Below are positions 17,454 to 28,215 of a stretch of DNA of 64,000 bases, piece after piece. The position numbers and the translations under genes are program-made. This DNA comes from Frondihabitans sucicola (lineage in GTDB: Bacteria > Actinomycetota > Actinomycetes > Actinomycetales > Microbacteriaceae). Location of the stretch: positions 372,001-436,000 of the forward strand of contig NZ_AP027732.1 in the NCBI RefSeq assembly GCF_030296615.1, given 5' to 3'. The notes beneath the pieces were generated by a model. The model made no database searches. It was not told the origin of the DNA and worked only from the letters and a program-made list of their open reading frames with translations. Numbering within the stretch: position 1 is the first letter of the stretch; the number at the start of each line of letters is the position of its first letter.

Positions 17454-18885
17454 ATGCAACTCAGCGACTACATCCGCATCATCCGCCGGCGATGGCTGAC
17501 CATCGTGGTCTTCACCCTGGTCGGCCTCCTCGCCGCCGGCACCTATGCACTCCTCGCTCCCAAGTCGTACGTGTCGTCGACGCGGCTCTTCGTGAACGTC
17601 CAGTCGTCCGAATCGAACAGCGCGGTCGACATCGTCCAGGGCAGCAGCGCGGCCCAGCAGAAAGTCCGCTCCTACGCCGACGTCGTCACGAGCGCGGGCG
17701 TGCTCGAGCCGGTCATCAAAGACCTCCACCTCGACACCAGCGTTCAGCAACTCGCCTCGCGGGTCACGGCCACGGCCCAGGTCAACAGCGTGATCATCAC
17801 GATCGCGGTTTCGGGTGAGAGTGCGGCAGAGACGGCGACCATCGCCAACGCAATCGGAAAGAGCTTCAGCACGATCGTCGTCGACTCCCTTGAATCTCCC
17901 GCGTCGGGCGGTCCGAGCCTGGTCAAGATCGTCACCGTCGAACCGGCGATCCCGGCCACGATGCCGGCATCTCCGCGAACGGGGTGAGCCTCGGGCTCGG
18001 CCTCCTGGCCGGTCTCGCAGCCGGATTCACCGCTGCGCTGCTCCGATCCACCCTCGACACGCGAATCCACGGCACGGCAGATGTCGAGGCGATCTCCTCT
18101 GTGCCGGTCATCGGCGGCATCAGCTTCGACGCCTCGATCAGGCAGCGCCCCCTCATCGTCCGGAGCGACCCCGGAGCCCCCGCGCCGAGGCCTTCCGCGC
18201 TCTCCGCACCAACCTCCAGTTCATCAACCTCGGCTCGACGAACCGCTGCTTCGTCACGACCTCCGCGCTCCCCTCCGAGGGCAAGTCGACGACCACCGCG
18301 AACCTCGCCATCGCCCTCGCTGAGAGCGGCGCTCGAGTCGCGCTCGTCGACGGCGACCTCCGTCGGCCGCGCCTGGCCGAACTCATGGGGCTGGAGGGAG
18401 CGATCGGGCTGTCGGACGTCCTCATCGGGCGCGTCGAGCTGTCCGACGCCCTCCAGCCGTGGGGCCGAGGCAAGCTCAGTGTCCTGCCCGCCGGAAGCAT
18501 TCCGCCCAACCCGAGCGAACTGCTCGGGTCGATGGGCATGCACGCGCTGATCGCCGAACTGACCGCCGGCCACGACTACGTGCTCATCGACGCTCCCCCG
18601 GTCCTGCCGGTCACCGACGCGGCCGTCCTGAGCACTCTCGCGAGCGGGGCCATCGTGGTGACGGCCGTCGGGCGGACCACCAAGAATCAACTGCGCAGCG
18701 CTCTGGACAACCTCGAGAAGACCGGCAGTCGCGCCGTGGGCTCGATCCTCACGATGATGCCCGTCAAGGGCCCGAACTCTTACGGCTACGGCTCGTACGA
18801 CGCCTACTACGGGCGCGATGCGGCCGAACCGGAAGCCGCGAGCACCGCTCTCGGACGCGGCTCCGCAGAACGCTCGCACGCATGA
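17454..18885 (+). CDS. Wzz/BY-kinase fusion (polysaccharide chain-length and tyrosine autokinase), two frameshifts
   Basis: About 477 residues repaired. Wzz-type domain first: MQLSDYIRIIRRRWLTIVVF with TM1, extracytoplasmic part with SSTRLFVNVQSS, TM2 (SLGLGLLAGLAAGFTAALLR). The cytoplasmic BY-kinase follows: RAEAFRALRTNLQF, Walker A PSEGKSTTTANLAI, Walker A' VALVDGDLRRP, Walker B YVLIDAPPV, and a C-terminal Tyr cluster (NSYGYGSYDAYYG) as autophosphorylation target. It sets polymer length and export by phospho-cycling. Breaks: GGGG short by one at about 17978 (SPRTGVSLGLG) and CCC short by one at about 18172 (SDPRSPRAEAF). The stop overlaps the next start (ATGA). The cognate phosphatase is encoded at 25981. 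Confidence 0.92.
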
Positions 18886-19962
18886 CGGCCGCACCGATCC
18901 GAGTCGCGTACTACCGCGTCCACGATCTCGACTATCCGCGAAACAGCCGAATCCGAGCCCACCTCGACCGATCCAGTGCGTTCGACGTGCGCGTCGTTCC
19001 CCTGAGCTCGCACCCGCGACGCAGCGTCCGGATCCTCCGCGATCTCCGCACGCTGATCTCCTGGGCCCGGCGCTCCGACGTCCTGGTTCTCTCCGAGCTC
19101 CGCCTCGCGCACGCGGCCATCGTCTGGTTCGCCGGTCTTGTCACCGGCAGCGCCGTCGTCGTCGACGGCTTCGTGGGTCTGCACGAGACCGCCGTCGGCG
19201 ACTGGCAGTCGACCTCGCCCCGGTCCCTGAGGGCCCGCAGCCTGGCCTACCTCGATCGCATCGCCTTCTGCGCCGCCGACCTCTATCTCATCGACACCGC
19301 CGCCCGGGCGACGCTTCTCGCGACGCGCTACGGGAGAGCCGAGAAGATCGTCGTGCTCCCCGTCGGAGCACCGGCCTGGGCTGTACCGCAGGCACCCCGC
19401 GAGGCTCAAGACCGCCTCCGGCTTCTCTACTACGGCAACTACATCCCCCTGCACGGCCTCGATCTCGTCGTCGACGCCCTGCACGAGCTGGTCGCCGAGC
19501 ACGACTTCGAGGTCACCTTCATCGGCAACGGCGCGCTGCGCGCCGGCATCGAGAGCAAAATCACTGGCGCGGGCCTCGCAGACCGCAGCACCTTCGTCGA
19601 CGAGATCCGCGAATCGCAGCTGCTGGGCCGGATCGCCGCAGCCGACGTGATCCTGGGGGTCTTCGGCTCGTCGGCCAAGGCCACGTCGGTCGTCGCCAAC
19701 AAGGTCTGGCAGGGGCTCGCCTCCGGCAGGATCGTCGTCACGGCCGACTCGGAAGCGACCCGCGAGCTCGCCCCTTGGCGGGCGCCCTCCTGGTGCGGAC
19801 GCACCCGGGCGATCCCTCGAGCCTCGCGCGCGCGCTCGGAGCCGTACGGAGCGAAGCGCTCCCCTCGCCGACCGCGACGTCACGGCGCGCCTCGAGAGCT
19901 GGGTGACCGAGCACTTCGATGCCTTCACCCTGCGGCTGACCGAGCTGGCGGTGACGAAGTGA
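18882..19962 (+). CDS. glycosyltransferase family 4 protein, two frameshifts
   Basis: About 360 residues. The N-terminal domain has VAYYRVHDLDYPRNSRIRAHL and VVVDGFVGLHETAV; the C-terminal domain has LRLLYYGNYIPLHGLDLVVDAL, EVTFIGNGALR and ILGVFGSSAKATSVVANKVWQGLASG, the nucleotide-sugar site of GT4. Breaks: CCCC short by one at about 19781 (ELAPLAGALLVRTHPG) and again at about 19868 (SEALPLADRDVTARLE); after both repairs the protein ends TLRLTELAVTK and its TGA overlaps the flippase GTG. Cytoplasmic enzyme assembling the repeat unit. Confidence 0.85.
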
Positions 19963-21213
19963 CGACGGGCCTCCAAGTTCGACGACTCGACGCCGCCGGC
20001 CTGCGGCGCCACCTGCTGCCCGTGCTGCTCTACTTCGGTGCGCCCACCCTCAGCGCGCTGGCACCGCTCGCCGTCATCCCCGCGATCACGTCCAGCCTGG
20101 GCGCCCGCGGCTGGGCGTCCACCGCCATCGCTCTGGCAGTCGGCAACGCGGGTCTCGTCATCGCCGAGGTCGGATGGGGGTCGTCGGCCCGCAACGGGTC
20201 GCGAAGTCGCCACGCGGCCGACTGGGCATCTACCGCCGCGCTCAGGCGTGCAAGCTGATCGCCACAGCAGTCCTGGCGCCCGCAGCAGCCCTCCTGACTG
20301 CCGCCCTCGTCCAGACGGAGACGGCCAGTGCGGCGCTTCTCGCCGGCGCGACGGTCCTGACCGCACTCAGCCCGGCGTGGTTCTTCGTCGGCACCCACCG
20401 ACCCGGCCTGACCCTCGCCTGCGACACGATCCCTCGGGTCGGGCTCTCCGTGGCCGCTGCCGCCGCGATCGCCCTCGGCGGCGGCCTCGCGTTCTACGGC
20501 GCCGCCCTGGTCGCCGCCGCTGCGATCGGCGTGATCCTCGCCGGGCGGCTCGGCGGCCTCCCCGTGATGCCCCGACGCCGCGACTTCACCCGCGCCCCCT
20601 CGACGATCCGCGAACACTCCGCGCTGGTCGCCGGTCGAGCCGTCAGCACGGTCTACACGTCCCTGCCGTCCGCCTTCCTCGGCGTCGTCGCACCGGCCGG
20701 CGTGGCCGCCTACACCGCGCTCGACCGGCCTCTCCGCATGGGGTTCGGCATCCTCGGAGCCGTCCCCGCCCGCCTGCAGAGCTTCGTCGGAGTCGCAGAC
20801 GAGGCGGTCGCGCGCCGACGCAGTATCGTCGCGATCGGCGTCAACGCTGCTGTCGGCATCGCGGCGGCGACGATCTTCGTGCTCGTCATGCCCCTCGTCG
20901 TACCGGTCCTGTTCAGCGGCGCGGTCGACGTCGACTTCACTCTGGTGGCACTCGGAGCAGCGCTCCTCGTCGTCATGTCGACCTCACGAGGCCTGGGCCT
21001 GTCCCTGGTGGCCGCCGGAGCCGCGCCGAGCATCTCGGTCGCCATCGTCGCCGCTGCAAGCACCGCCGTCGTGACGCTCCCCTCTTCGGCGCGGCCGGCG
21101 GTGCCGCCGGAGCAGTGACCGCGGTCATCGCGGCCGAAGCCGTCGGCGTCCTGACCCAAGCCTTCCTCCTTCGACGAGCGTGGCTCCTGTCGATGGCCAC
21201 CGCACCCCGCTGA
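19959..21213 (+). CDS. polysaccharide flippase (Wzx/MATE-like), two frameshifts
   Basis: About 418 residues, starting GTG in a 4-base overlap with the glycosyltransferase stop. The whole chain is hydrophobic with roughly 12 TM segments: FGAPTLSALAPLAVIPAI at the start, GLVIAEVGWGVVGPQRVA, ALSPAWFFVGTHRP (the usual WFFQG-like spot of the family), and TALDRPLRMGFGILGAVPARLQ. Breaks: GGGGG short by one at about 20178 and CCCC short by one at about 21082 (VVTLPLFGAAGGAAGAV). It would move the lipid-linked repeat unit across the membrane to the polymerase. Confidence 0.85.
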
Positions 21214-21240
21214 GTCTCCTTCCTCCGAGAGAACCCCCGA

Positions 21241-22538
21241 ATGCTCATCGCCGCCGCCTCCGTCCTGTCACTGGTCGGATTCTTCCTCCTGTCCGCCGTC
21301 CTCCCTCGGGAGCGACTCCGCGGCGTCGTCGCCTCGATCGTCGTCTGCGCGCAGTTCGTCGGCTGGTCGCTCGTCGTACCGCTGCCGATTCGGAATGCCG
21401 TGATCGTCGCGTCGCTCCTGCTGCTCGTCCTGAGCGCCCTGTCACCGCGCACGCAGCCGGCGAGACGGACTCCGATCCTGCCGCTCTGCGTGGCCTTCTT
21501 CGCCTGCACCCTGGTGACGACGGCCATCACGAATCCCGACGGCGCCGGCCTGATCGGTCGCGTCGGCAGCTTCTCGTGCCTCCTGGTCGTCGTCGTGACG
21601 CAGTTCTCGTCGAAAGACGCGCAGGCGTTCCGCGACGGCATCGTCGCTACGGCGGGTCTCCAAGCGGTCTTCGGCCTCATCGAGTTCTTCGTCACCCACG
21701 CGCCCGTCCTCTGGGGGTACAAGGTCTACGCGAACGGACGAGCGAGCTACAACGAGAACCCCTCCTCGGCGACACCGTCCTCCGCATCCAAGGCACCACG
21801 AGCCACTGGATCCCGTTCGCCGCGCTTCTCACCGTCGGACTGCTGGTCCTGCTCACGGAGTGGAGCCGCTATCGACCGGCGCTTCGCGTCGCGATCATCG
21901 CCGCCTTCACCCTCTGCCTCGTGCTGGCGGGAGCGCGCAGCGTGTTCTTGGCCGCCGCCGTGGCCGTCGTCTACCTCTCGTTCACGTCGAGCTCACTGTC
22001 GGCTCGAGGCCGCAACCTTCTCCTGCTCGCGGGAGGCGCGGTCGCCGCCGTCGCCTACAGCTCATCCATCGTGTCGTACGTCGACGACCTCCTCGGCTCC
22101 GGATCCTTCAGCAACCGATCCGGCAACCTCGAATACGTGCCGCGGCTTCTTCTCCGATCGGCGAGCGAAGTGATCTGGGGCAGCGGGGGCGACACCGAGC
22201 CGCAGCTGTTCGCCCAGGGACTGCTCTTCCAGAACGGCTTCGACGTCGTCGACAACCAGCTCGTGACCACCCTCGCGACCCAGGGCGTCATCGGACTCGT
22301 GCTCCTGGTGTCTCTCTTCATCGTCGGATTTCGAACCACCGGTCGTCTCTCGCGCTCCGTTCTCCTGGTCATGGTCGTGATGCTCTTCTCCTTCGACTAC
22401 CTCCGATTCACGTCGATGCTGGGGCTCCTCTTCGGATTCCTGGCCCTCGCTCCGGCCACGGCAGGCGCCCGCGAGAACAGACCGAGCGACATCGTCGAGA
22501 CGGGCCCGGAGCCGCGGGTGCCGAGCCCCTGTGGATGA
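21241..22538 (+). CDS. O-antigen ligase/Wzy-polymerase-like membrane protein, frameshifted
   Basis: About 432 residues with some ten TM segments. The large outer loop of the Wzy_C family is recognisable around GTTSHWIPFAALLTVG and FSNRSGNLEYVPRLLLRSASEVIWGSGGDTEP, with FDVVDNQLVTTLATQGVIGLVLLV after it (the conserved D-N..L...G.IG pattern). The CCCC at about 21765 is short by one (YNENPLLGDTVLRI). Probably polymerises or ligates the exported repeat units outside the membrane. It follows the flippase gene by 27 bases in the same operon. Confidence 0.85.
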
Positions 22539-22590
22539 CCGATCCTCGAGTTCCGATTCCCTGCTTCACTGGCACGACAAGTGGAGTTAA

Positions 22591-22604
22591 AGGTATAAAT
22601 ACCT
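22591..22604 (+). promoter_or_regulatory. palindrome overlapping a -10 box at the acyltransferase start
   Basis: AGGTAT-AA-ATACCT, ending 1 base before the ATG at 22606. The centre TATAAAT is a good -10 element only about 7 bases from the start codon, which would give a leaderless or nearly leaderless mRNA; the symmetric arms could bind a repressor or form an RNA hairpin. No convincing -35 is visible. Confidence 0.45.
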
Positions 22605-22605
22605 C

Positions 22606-24761
22606 ATGCACAAAGGCACGACGAATCGATCGACAGCACGATCCCGTCCCCGGGCACGACGAACCGACGTCGAGGCCCTGCGCGGCTGGGCCGTCGGGGG
22701 CGTCCTCGCGTATCACCTCGTCGGCGTCCCCCTGGGCGGCGTCACCGGCGTCGACATGTTCTTCGCCATCTCCGGCTTCCTGATCACCGACCTCCTCTTT
22801 CGAGAGGCGCGCACGACGGGGCGGGTCGACCTGGTGGCCTTCATCCTCCGGCGCGCTCGTCGACTCGTTCCGATGGCTGTGGTCGTCCTGGCCGCGACGA
22901 TCATCGCCGCCTCCGTCGTCTGGTACCGCCCGCGCCTGCTGACGACGCTGCTCGATGCCTTGGCGGCCGCGACCTCCACAGAGAACTGGCACCTGATCGC
23001 AGCGCAGACCTCCTACCTCCAGGCCGATGCGGCCGTGTCACCGCTGCAGCACTTCTGGTCGCTCTCGGTCGAAGAGCAGTTCTACGCCGCCTGGCCGGTG
23101 GCCGTCGCCGTCACCGTCGCGATCCTGGTCCGCCTTCGCCGAGCGCCTCGGCTCCGACTCGTCCTCCTCGGGGTGGCGATCGCCGCCACGGCCGCCTCTC
23201 TCGCCCGCTCGCTCTACCTCACCCACGAAAACATCGACGCCGCGTACTTCGACACCGGAGCGCGCGCTTGGCAACTCGGACTAGGAGCCGTCACCGCCCT
23301 CGCCGGCCCGCTCCTCGCGCGCATCAGCCCGAGCATCCGGCCGTGGATCGTCGGGGCGGGAGCGCTGCTGGCCCTCTGGTCACTCCTCGCCGTCGACCCC
23401 TCTCGCGCCTTCCCGATGCCCGGCGCGATCCCCGCGGTGGTCGGCACCTGTCTGATCCTGGGTTGCGGTACAGGAACCGAGCGCGGGCTCCTCCGAGTCC
23501 TCTCCCCGAGGCCCGCGCTCTGGCTGGGCCGACACTCCTATTCGATCTACCTCTGGCACTTCCCCCTGGTCGTCTTCCTACCCGACATCCTGGGCCAGAC
23601 CGCTGCAACGCCCGTCCTCGCACTCGCAGCGACACTCCTCCTGTCGGCAGCGTCGTTCCGCTTCATCGAGCAACCGTTCCTCAGCCGCCGGTGGCCGATC
23701 ACCCGCAGGAGGAGGCCGGATCCCGCGGCCCCGCCGCCGCCGCTCCGCCGCGTACGCTCGTGCATCGCACCGGGCCTCGTCCTCTGTCTGGTGGGCGTCA
23801 GCTCGTTCGCCCAGCTCCGCTCCCCGCTCGGCTCGGCGACCCCAGCCCTCTGGCCATCGCAGCCGGCTGGTCCGCCGATCCGTCACGCGAGTCCGGGGCG
23901 GCCTTCACGACCACCAGCCTCGAATCCGCACTGTCGGCGGCGGTCGTCGCGACGACCTGGCCCGAGCCGGTTCGCGGCGAACTCGACACGGTCTTCGGCG
24001 ACCGGTTGCCCGACGCCATGGACGCCCGTGCGGGCTGTCGCCACGACCCCACGCTCCGACCCGAAGGCCTGCGATCCTGCGCCTGGGGGCCCGGCGATGC
24101 TCAGAAGAGAGCCGTCGTCATCGGCGACTCGGTCGCCGCCAGCTGGACCAGCTCCGTCGTCGCGGCCCTGGCACCCGACGACTGGCGAGTCGAAGCCCTC
24201 ACCTTCTCCGGCTGCCCGTCAATCGACGTCGAGGCGACGCCGCGCGGCGAGGCCGACTTCGCGCCCCGCTGCGCGGCCAGCCGCGACGCCATGATCCAGT
24301 TCGCACTCGACCGTTCCCCCGACCTCATCGTCTTGTCCGACGCCGTCAACCTGGTCGACGTTCTCGACAGCGGCTCCTCCGGCCCCGCGGCGACGACCGA
24401 GTGGGCAGACGGCACGCTGCGAACGCTCGAGCGCCTGGCATCGACGCACGCTCGGCTCGTCGTTCTCTCGAACCCACCGGCCGGCCCCTCTCTGGCGACG
24501 TGCCCGACGCGGTTCCTCGAACCCGCCTCCTGCGCGACGACCCCGGACGAGCGCTACCTGATCAAGCGAACGGCGGAGTCTCGGGCGGTGACCGCTGCCC
24601 GCCGCACCGACATCGACGCTCACTTCGTCGACGTCGAAGTGTGGTTCTGCCTCGACGGAACGTGCCCCGCCTTCCTCGGGCCGCACCTCGTCCGCGCCGA
24701 CCGAACGCACTTGACGGACGACCTGGGACGCGCGCTGGCCCCCTCCTTCGCGGGCGATTGA
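22606..24761 (+). CDS. acyltransferase-3 / SGNH polysaccharide O-acyltransferase, frameshifted
   Basis: About 718 residues, the usual OafA/YrhL two-domain layout. N-terminal membrane domain: TDVEALRGWAVGGVLAYHL (His near residue 37), VDMFFAISGFLITDLLFRE, the conserved RRARRLVP, QHFWSLSVEEQFY and SYSIYLWHFPLVVFLPD. C-terminal extracytoplasmic SGNH domain: AVVIGDSVAASWTSS (Ser nucleophile in GDS) and the DxxH-like VRADRTHLTDD. It takes acyl groups through the membrane and esterifies the polymer outside. The CCCC at about 23858 is short by one (GSATPSPLAIAAGW). Confidence 0.9.
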
Positions 24762-24785
24762 TCCCCGAGATCGACTGAACGAGGG

Positions 24786-24815
24786 TTGCTCGACGGAACA
24801 CTTCTCAAATAGAAT
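24786..24815 (+). promoter_or_regulatory. promoter of glycosyltransferase-phosphatase operon
   Basis: TTGCTC, 18 bases, TAGAAT, in the AT-rich stretch 24800-24840 before the GTG at 24852. The -35 sits in GGGTTGCTC, which is shared with the promoter at 42270 of the Ig-like protein. Position and matches fit a housekeeping promoter. Confidence 0.5.
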
Positions 24816-24851
24816 ATGTTGCATATGTCATTATCAACGGAAGGGAGACCC

Positions 24852-25984
24852 GTGCCGCCGACTCACGCGCGGTCCATCCGGCTGCTTCCCGAGCTCCGAG
24901 CCGTGCACCTCGAGCGTCTTCCCGTGACGGCACCGGCCGACGTGCTCTTCTTCCAGACCAAATACGACCTGGGCGATGCTCCGCTCCCTGCGGGCGTTCG
25001 CCGAGTCACGCTCGCCGGCGCAGTCCGAGCCTTCTGGCGCTCCCCGGCCGAACGGCTCGAAATGCCGGAGCCGCTGTGGATGAGGTTCCTCCCCGCGCAG
25101 CCGTTCTGATCGCGGCGTTCCGGGTCACCGGGCTCGTTCGCGGGCGACGCCGGTCGGTCTGCTCGTACGCCATGGAGAACAACGACCTCGATCATCTCGT
25201 GGCGGGCGCCGCCGGGCCGCTTCCCGCCCCCGCTCGAACGGTGTCGAAGGTCGCTCTCGGCCTCTATACGCGCTTCGCCGTCGATCGCCTGGCGTTCGCC
25301 ACTCCAGCGGCCGGTTCGACGTACCGCGCTCTTCCGTTCGTGCGCGGAATTCCGCAGCGGGTCTTCACCGAGCTGCCCGCCGCCGCCCTCGACGGAGCCC
25401 CCGCCACGGGCCAGAAGGACGACGACGAGGCCGAGGTCGCACCGGGCCGCACACGAGCGACCTTCGTCGGAGTTCTCGAAGGCCGAAAGGGAGTCCACGA
25501 GCTCCTTCGCGCGTGGGAACAGATCGAAGGGGGCGACGCGGACGCCAGACTGACCGTCATCGGCCCCGGGCCCCTGGCCGGAGCCGTCGCCGACTGGGCG
25601 GCGCGCCGGCCGGCGTCGCGCCGCTACCTCGGTCCGCTGCCCCGGTCGAAGGTCCTCGAGCAGCTGGCGAGCTCGTCGATCCTGCTGGCCCCGTCCCTGC
25701 CCGAGGGGCGCTGGCGCGAACAGGTCGGCCTCCCGATCAAAGAGGCCCTGTCGGTCGGAACGACCGTCGTCACCACGTGCCAGACCGGCCTCGCCTCCTG
25801 GCTCGAACAGCGCGGCCATTTCATCGTCTCGGTCGACGGAGCCGATTTCGTCGATCGCTTCGCAGCCGCCGCCCAGGTCGCTCTCCGGGAGCCGTTGCGC
25901 CGACGCGACGTTCTGGCGAGCCTTCCTGAGCGCGACGCGCGAATCGACGCCGATGCCTGGCTCCACGAAAGGGTTCCGCAATGA
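24852..25984 (+). CDS. glycosyltransferase family 4 protein, frameshifted
   Basis: About 378 residues. I chose the GTG at 24852 because GGAAGGGAG lies directly upstream, rather than earlier ATGs in the AT-rich promoter. N-terminal domain ADVLFFQTKYDLGDAPLP and SVCSYAMENNDLDHL; C-terminal GT4 domain RATFVGVLEGRKGVHELLRAW, LTVIGPGPL, SSILLAPSLPEGRWREQVGLPIKEALSVGTTVVTT. The CCCC at about 25097 is short by one (RFLPRAAVLIAAFRV). The stop overlaps the phosphatase start by 4 bases. A sugar transferase of the exopolysaccharide pathway. Confidence 0.85.
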
Positions 25985-26585
25985 CCTCCTCGTCCGACAA
26001 CTTCAGCATCCTCACCGTCTGCACCGGCAACATCTGCCGATCACCGCTCGCAGAAGCGGCGCTGCGGGAGGCTTTCGCCGACCTCGACGAAATCACCGTC
26101 GAGAGCGCCGGCACGTCGGCCCCCGTCGGAGCCCCCGTGCCGTCCGACTTCGTCGCCCTGGCCCACGGTCTCCAGCTGTCGACGGAGTCGCATCGCGCGC
26201 GCGCACTGACACCCGAGATGGTCCGGCAGGCCGACCTCGTCCTGGCCCTCGATCGCAGCCACCGCCGCGCGATCGTCTCCTCGTCCCTCGCGCCAACCGG
26301 ACCACGGTGACGCTCCGCGAATTCGCGAGGCTCGCGTCAGCCGTTACCGACGACGAGGCCGATGCCGACCGTGAGTCGGCGGGCAGTCGGCTCGGCGACC
26401 GGCTCCGATCGTTCGTGAACACCGCGATGTCGTACCGGGGTCTCGTCGATCCGCCGGCGGAGCCGAGCGACGACGACATCGTCGACCCGTATCGGCGCGG
26501 CCGTGCAGCGGCAGAGTACGCCGGCCGCGAGATCACGGAGGCCGTCGACGACCTCCGCAGATCGCTGCGGCGAGCGGCCTGCTGA
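25981..26585 (+). CDS. low-molecular-weight protein tyrosine phosphatase, frameshifted
   Basis: About 201 residues. P-loop VCTGNICRSP (C-x5-R) near residue 14 and the general-acid region DDDIVDPYRRG near residue 165 (the D-P-Y motif). The family middle part is restored to SSSPRANRTTVTLREFARL if CCC at about 26292 is read as CCCC. LMW-PTPs of this type dephosphorylate the Tyr tail of BY-kinases, here the product of 17454-18885, and keep polymer export cycling. Translationally coupled to the glycosyltransferase upstream. Confidence 0.9.
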
Positions 26586-26593
26586 GTCGGCCG

Positions 26594-27243
26594 TCAGGTC
26601 GACGGAGCGAAGGCGTGCTGCATGACCCACGCGTGCATCACCACGGCGGCCGCGGCCGAGGCGTTGATGCTCCGGGTCGAACCGAACTGCACGATCTCAA
26701 GGACGGCGTCCGCTGCTGCGACGGCCTCCGCCGAGAGGCCGGGCCCTCCTGGCCGAAGAGGAAGACGCACTCCTCGGGCAGCGCGAACGTCTCGATCGGA
26801 ACCGACCCGTCGACGTTGTCGATGGCGAGCACCGGGATCCTGCGCTCCTTCGCCCAAGCGACGAACGTCGCGACGTCGGGGTGGTTGACGACGTGCTGGT
26901 AGCGGTCGGTGACCATGGCGCCGCGCTTGTTCCAGCGGCGACGACCGATGATGTGGACGGTGTCGGCGGCGAAGGCGTTGGCGCTCCGCACGATCGACCC
27001 GATGTTCATGTCGTGCTGCCAGTTCTCGATGGCCACGTGGAACGGGTGCCTGTGCTCGTCGAGGTCGGCGACGATCGCCTCCATCGTCCAGTACCGGTAG
27101 CGGTCGATGACGTTGCGGGTGTCGCCGTGGCGGAGGAGCTCGGGATCGAAGCGCGGCTCGGTGGGCCAGGCCGCCTCGCCACCGGGCCACGGACCGACCC
27201 CGTGGGTGGTCCACTCGGCGCTCGGTGTGGGTTCGTCAGGCAT
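26594..27243 (-). CDS. TrmH/SpoU family RNA 2'-O-methyltransferase, frameshifted
   Basis: About 216 residues from the ATG at 27243. SPOUT motifs: ENWQHDMNIGSIVRSANAF (motif 1, N-x-G-x-I-x-R), LPEECVFLFGQEGPGLSAEAV (motif 2) and VQFGSTRSINASAAAAVVMH (motif 3, the SAM knot). It would methylate ribose in tRNA or rRNA; the exact target is not evident. CCC at about 26745 is short by one. Converges with the phosphatase gene, 8 bases apart. Confidence 0.9.
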
Positions 27244-27304
27244 CCCACCAGTCTGACAGGAGCGGGCGGGTTCGCCGTCGTCGGTGGCCACTACGCTGGG
27301 CGCC

Positions 27305-28123
27305 ATGGCAACACGCGAAGAAGTCGAATGCTGGCTGACCGACATGGACGGCGTCCTCGTCCACGAGAACCAGGCCCTCCCGGGAGCCGCCGAGCTGATC
27401 GCGCAGTGGCAGAACGAGGGCACCCCGTACCTGGTGCTGACGAACAACTCGATCTTCACTCCGCGTGACCTGTCGGCCCGACTCCGCGCGTCCGGCCTCG
27501 AGGTGCCGGAGGAACGCATCTGGACCTCTGCTCTGGCGACCGCCGACTTCTGCCGCTCGCAGATGCCCGGCGGCTCGGCCTTCGTCATCGGCGAGGCCGG
27601 AATGACCACGGCGCTGCACGAGGCCGGCTTCATCATGACCGAGACGGCCCCCGACTACGTCGTCGTCGGCGAGACTCGCAACTACTCGTTCGAGGCGATC
27701 ACCAAGGCGGCTCGGCTCATCATGGGCGGCGCACGCTTCATCGTGACGAACCCCGACGCGACCGGGCCGTCGTCCGAAGGCATCCTTCCTGCGACCGGCG
27801 CGATCGCGGCCATGATCACGAAGGTGACCGGCAAAGAGCCCTACGTGGTCGGCAAGCCCAACCCCATGATGTTCCGATCGGCGATGAACAGGATCGGCGC
27901 GCACTCCGAGAACACCGCCATGATCGGCGACCGCATGGACACCGACATCATCGCCGGCATCGAGGCCGGGCTGCACACGATCCTGGTGCTCACCGGCATC
28001 AGCGACCAGGCCGAGATCGACCGCTACCCGTTCCGCCCCACCGAAGTGCTGGCCGGGGTGCACGAGCTGGTGCGCACCGAGCCGGTGGCCGCCGACCTCG
28101 GGGATGCCGACGGGCGGTTCTAG
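27305..28123 (+). CDS. HAD superfamily (class IIA, NagD-like) phosphatase
   Basis: 272 residues from the ATG at 27305. Motif I LTDMDGVLVHENQ (nucleophile and acid Asp), motif II VLTNNS, motif III Lys in VVGKPNPMMF and motif IV AMIGDRMDTDIIAGIEAG. The C2A cap between motifs II and III marks NagD/PGP-type hydrolases, which dephosphorylate small sugar phosphates or nucleotides. Divergent from the TrmH gene with a 61-base promoter gap. Substrate unknown. Confidence 0.92.
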   Translation: MATREEVECWLTDMDGVLVHENQALPGAAELIAQWQNEGTPYLVLTNNSIFTPRDLSARLRASGLEVPEERIWTSALATADFCRSQMPGGSAFVIGEAGMTTALHEAGFIMTETAPDYVVVGETRNYSFEAITKAARLIMGGARFIVTNPDATGPSSEGILPATGAIAAMITKVTGKEPYVVGKPNPMMFRSAMNRIGAHSENTAMIGDRMDTDIIAGIEAGLHTILVLTGISDQAEIDRYPFRPTEVLAGVHELVRTEPVAADLGDADGRF

Positions 28124-28215
28124 GCGGTCTTTGTGGCTGGGCGCGTCGGGCCGGGCGCGTCTGGCCGGGCGGCGTCGCGGTTCCGGTGCGGGGAGCGGCG
28201 ACGTGAGAGACCGCT

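Noticed and set aside
14618..26585. Interpretation of the split exopolysaccharide genes as a decayed cluster
   Set aside because: Each break is repaired by one base in a homopolymer and all catalytic motifs are intact.
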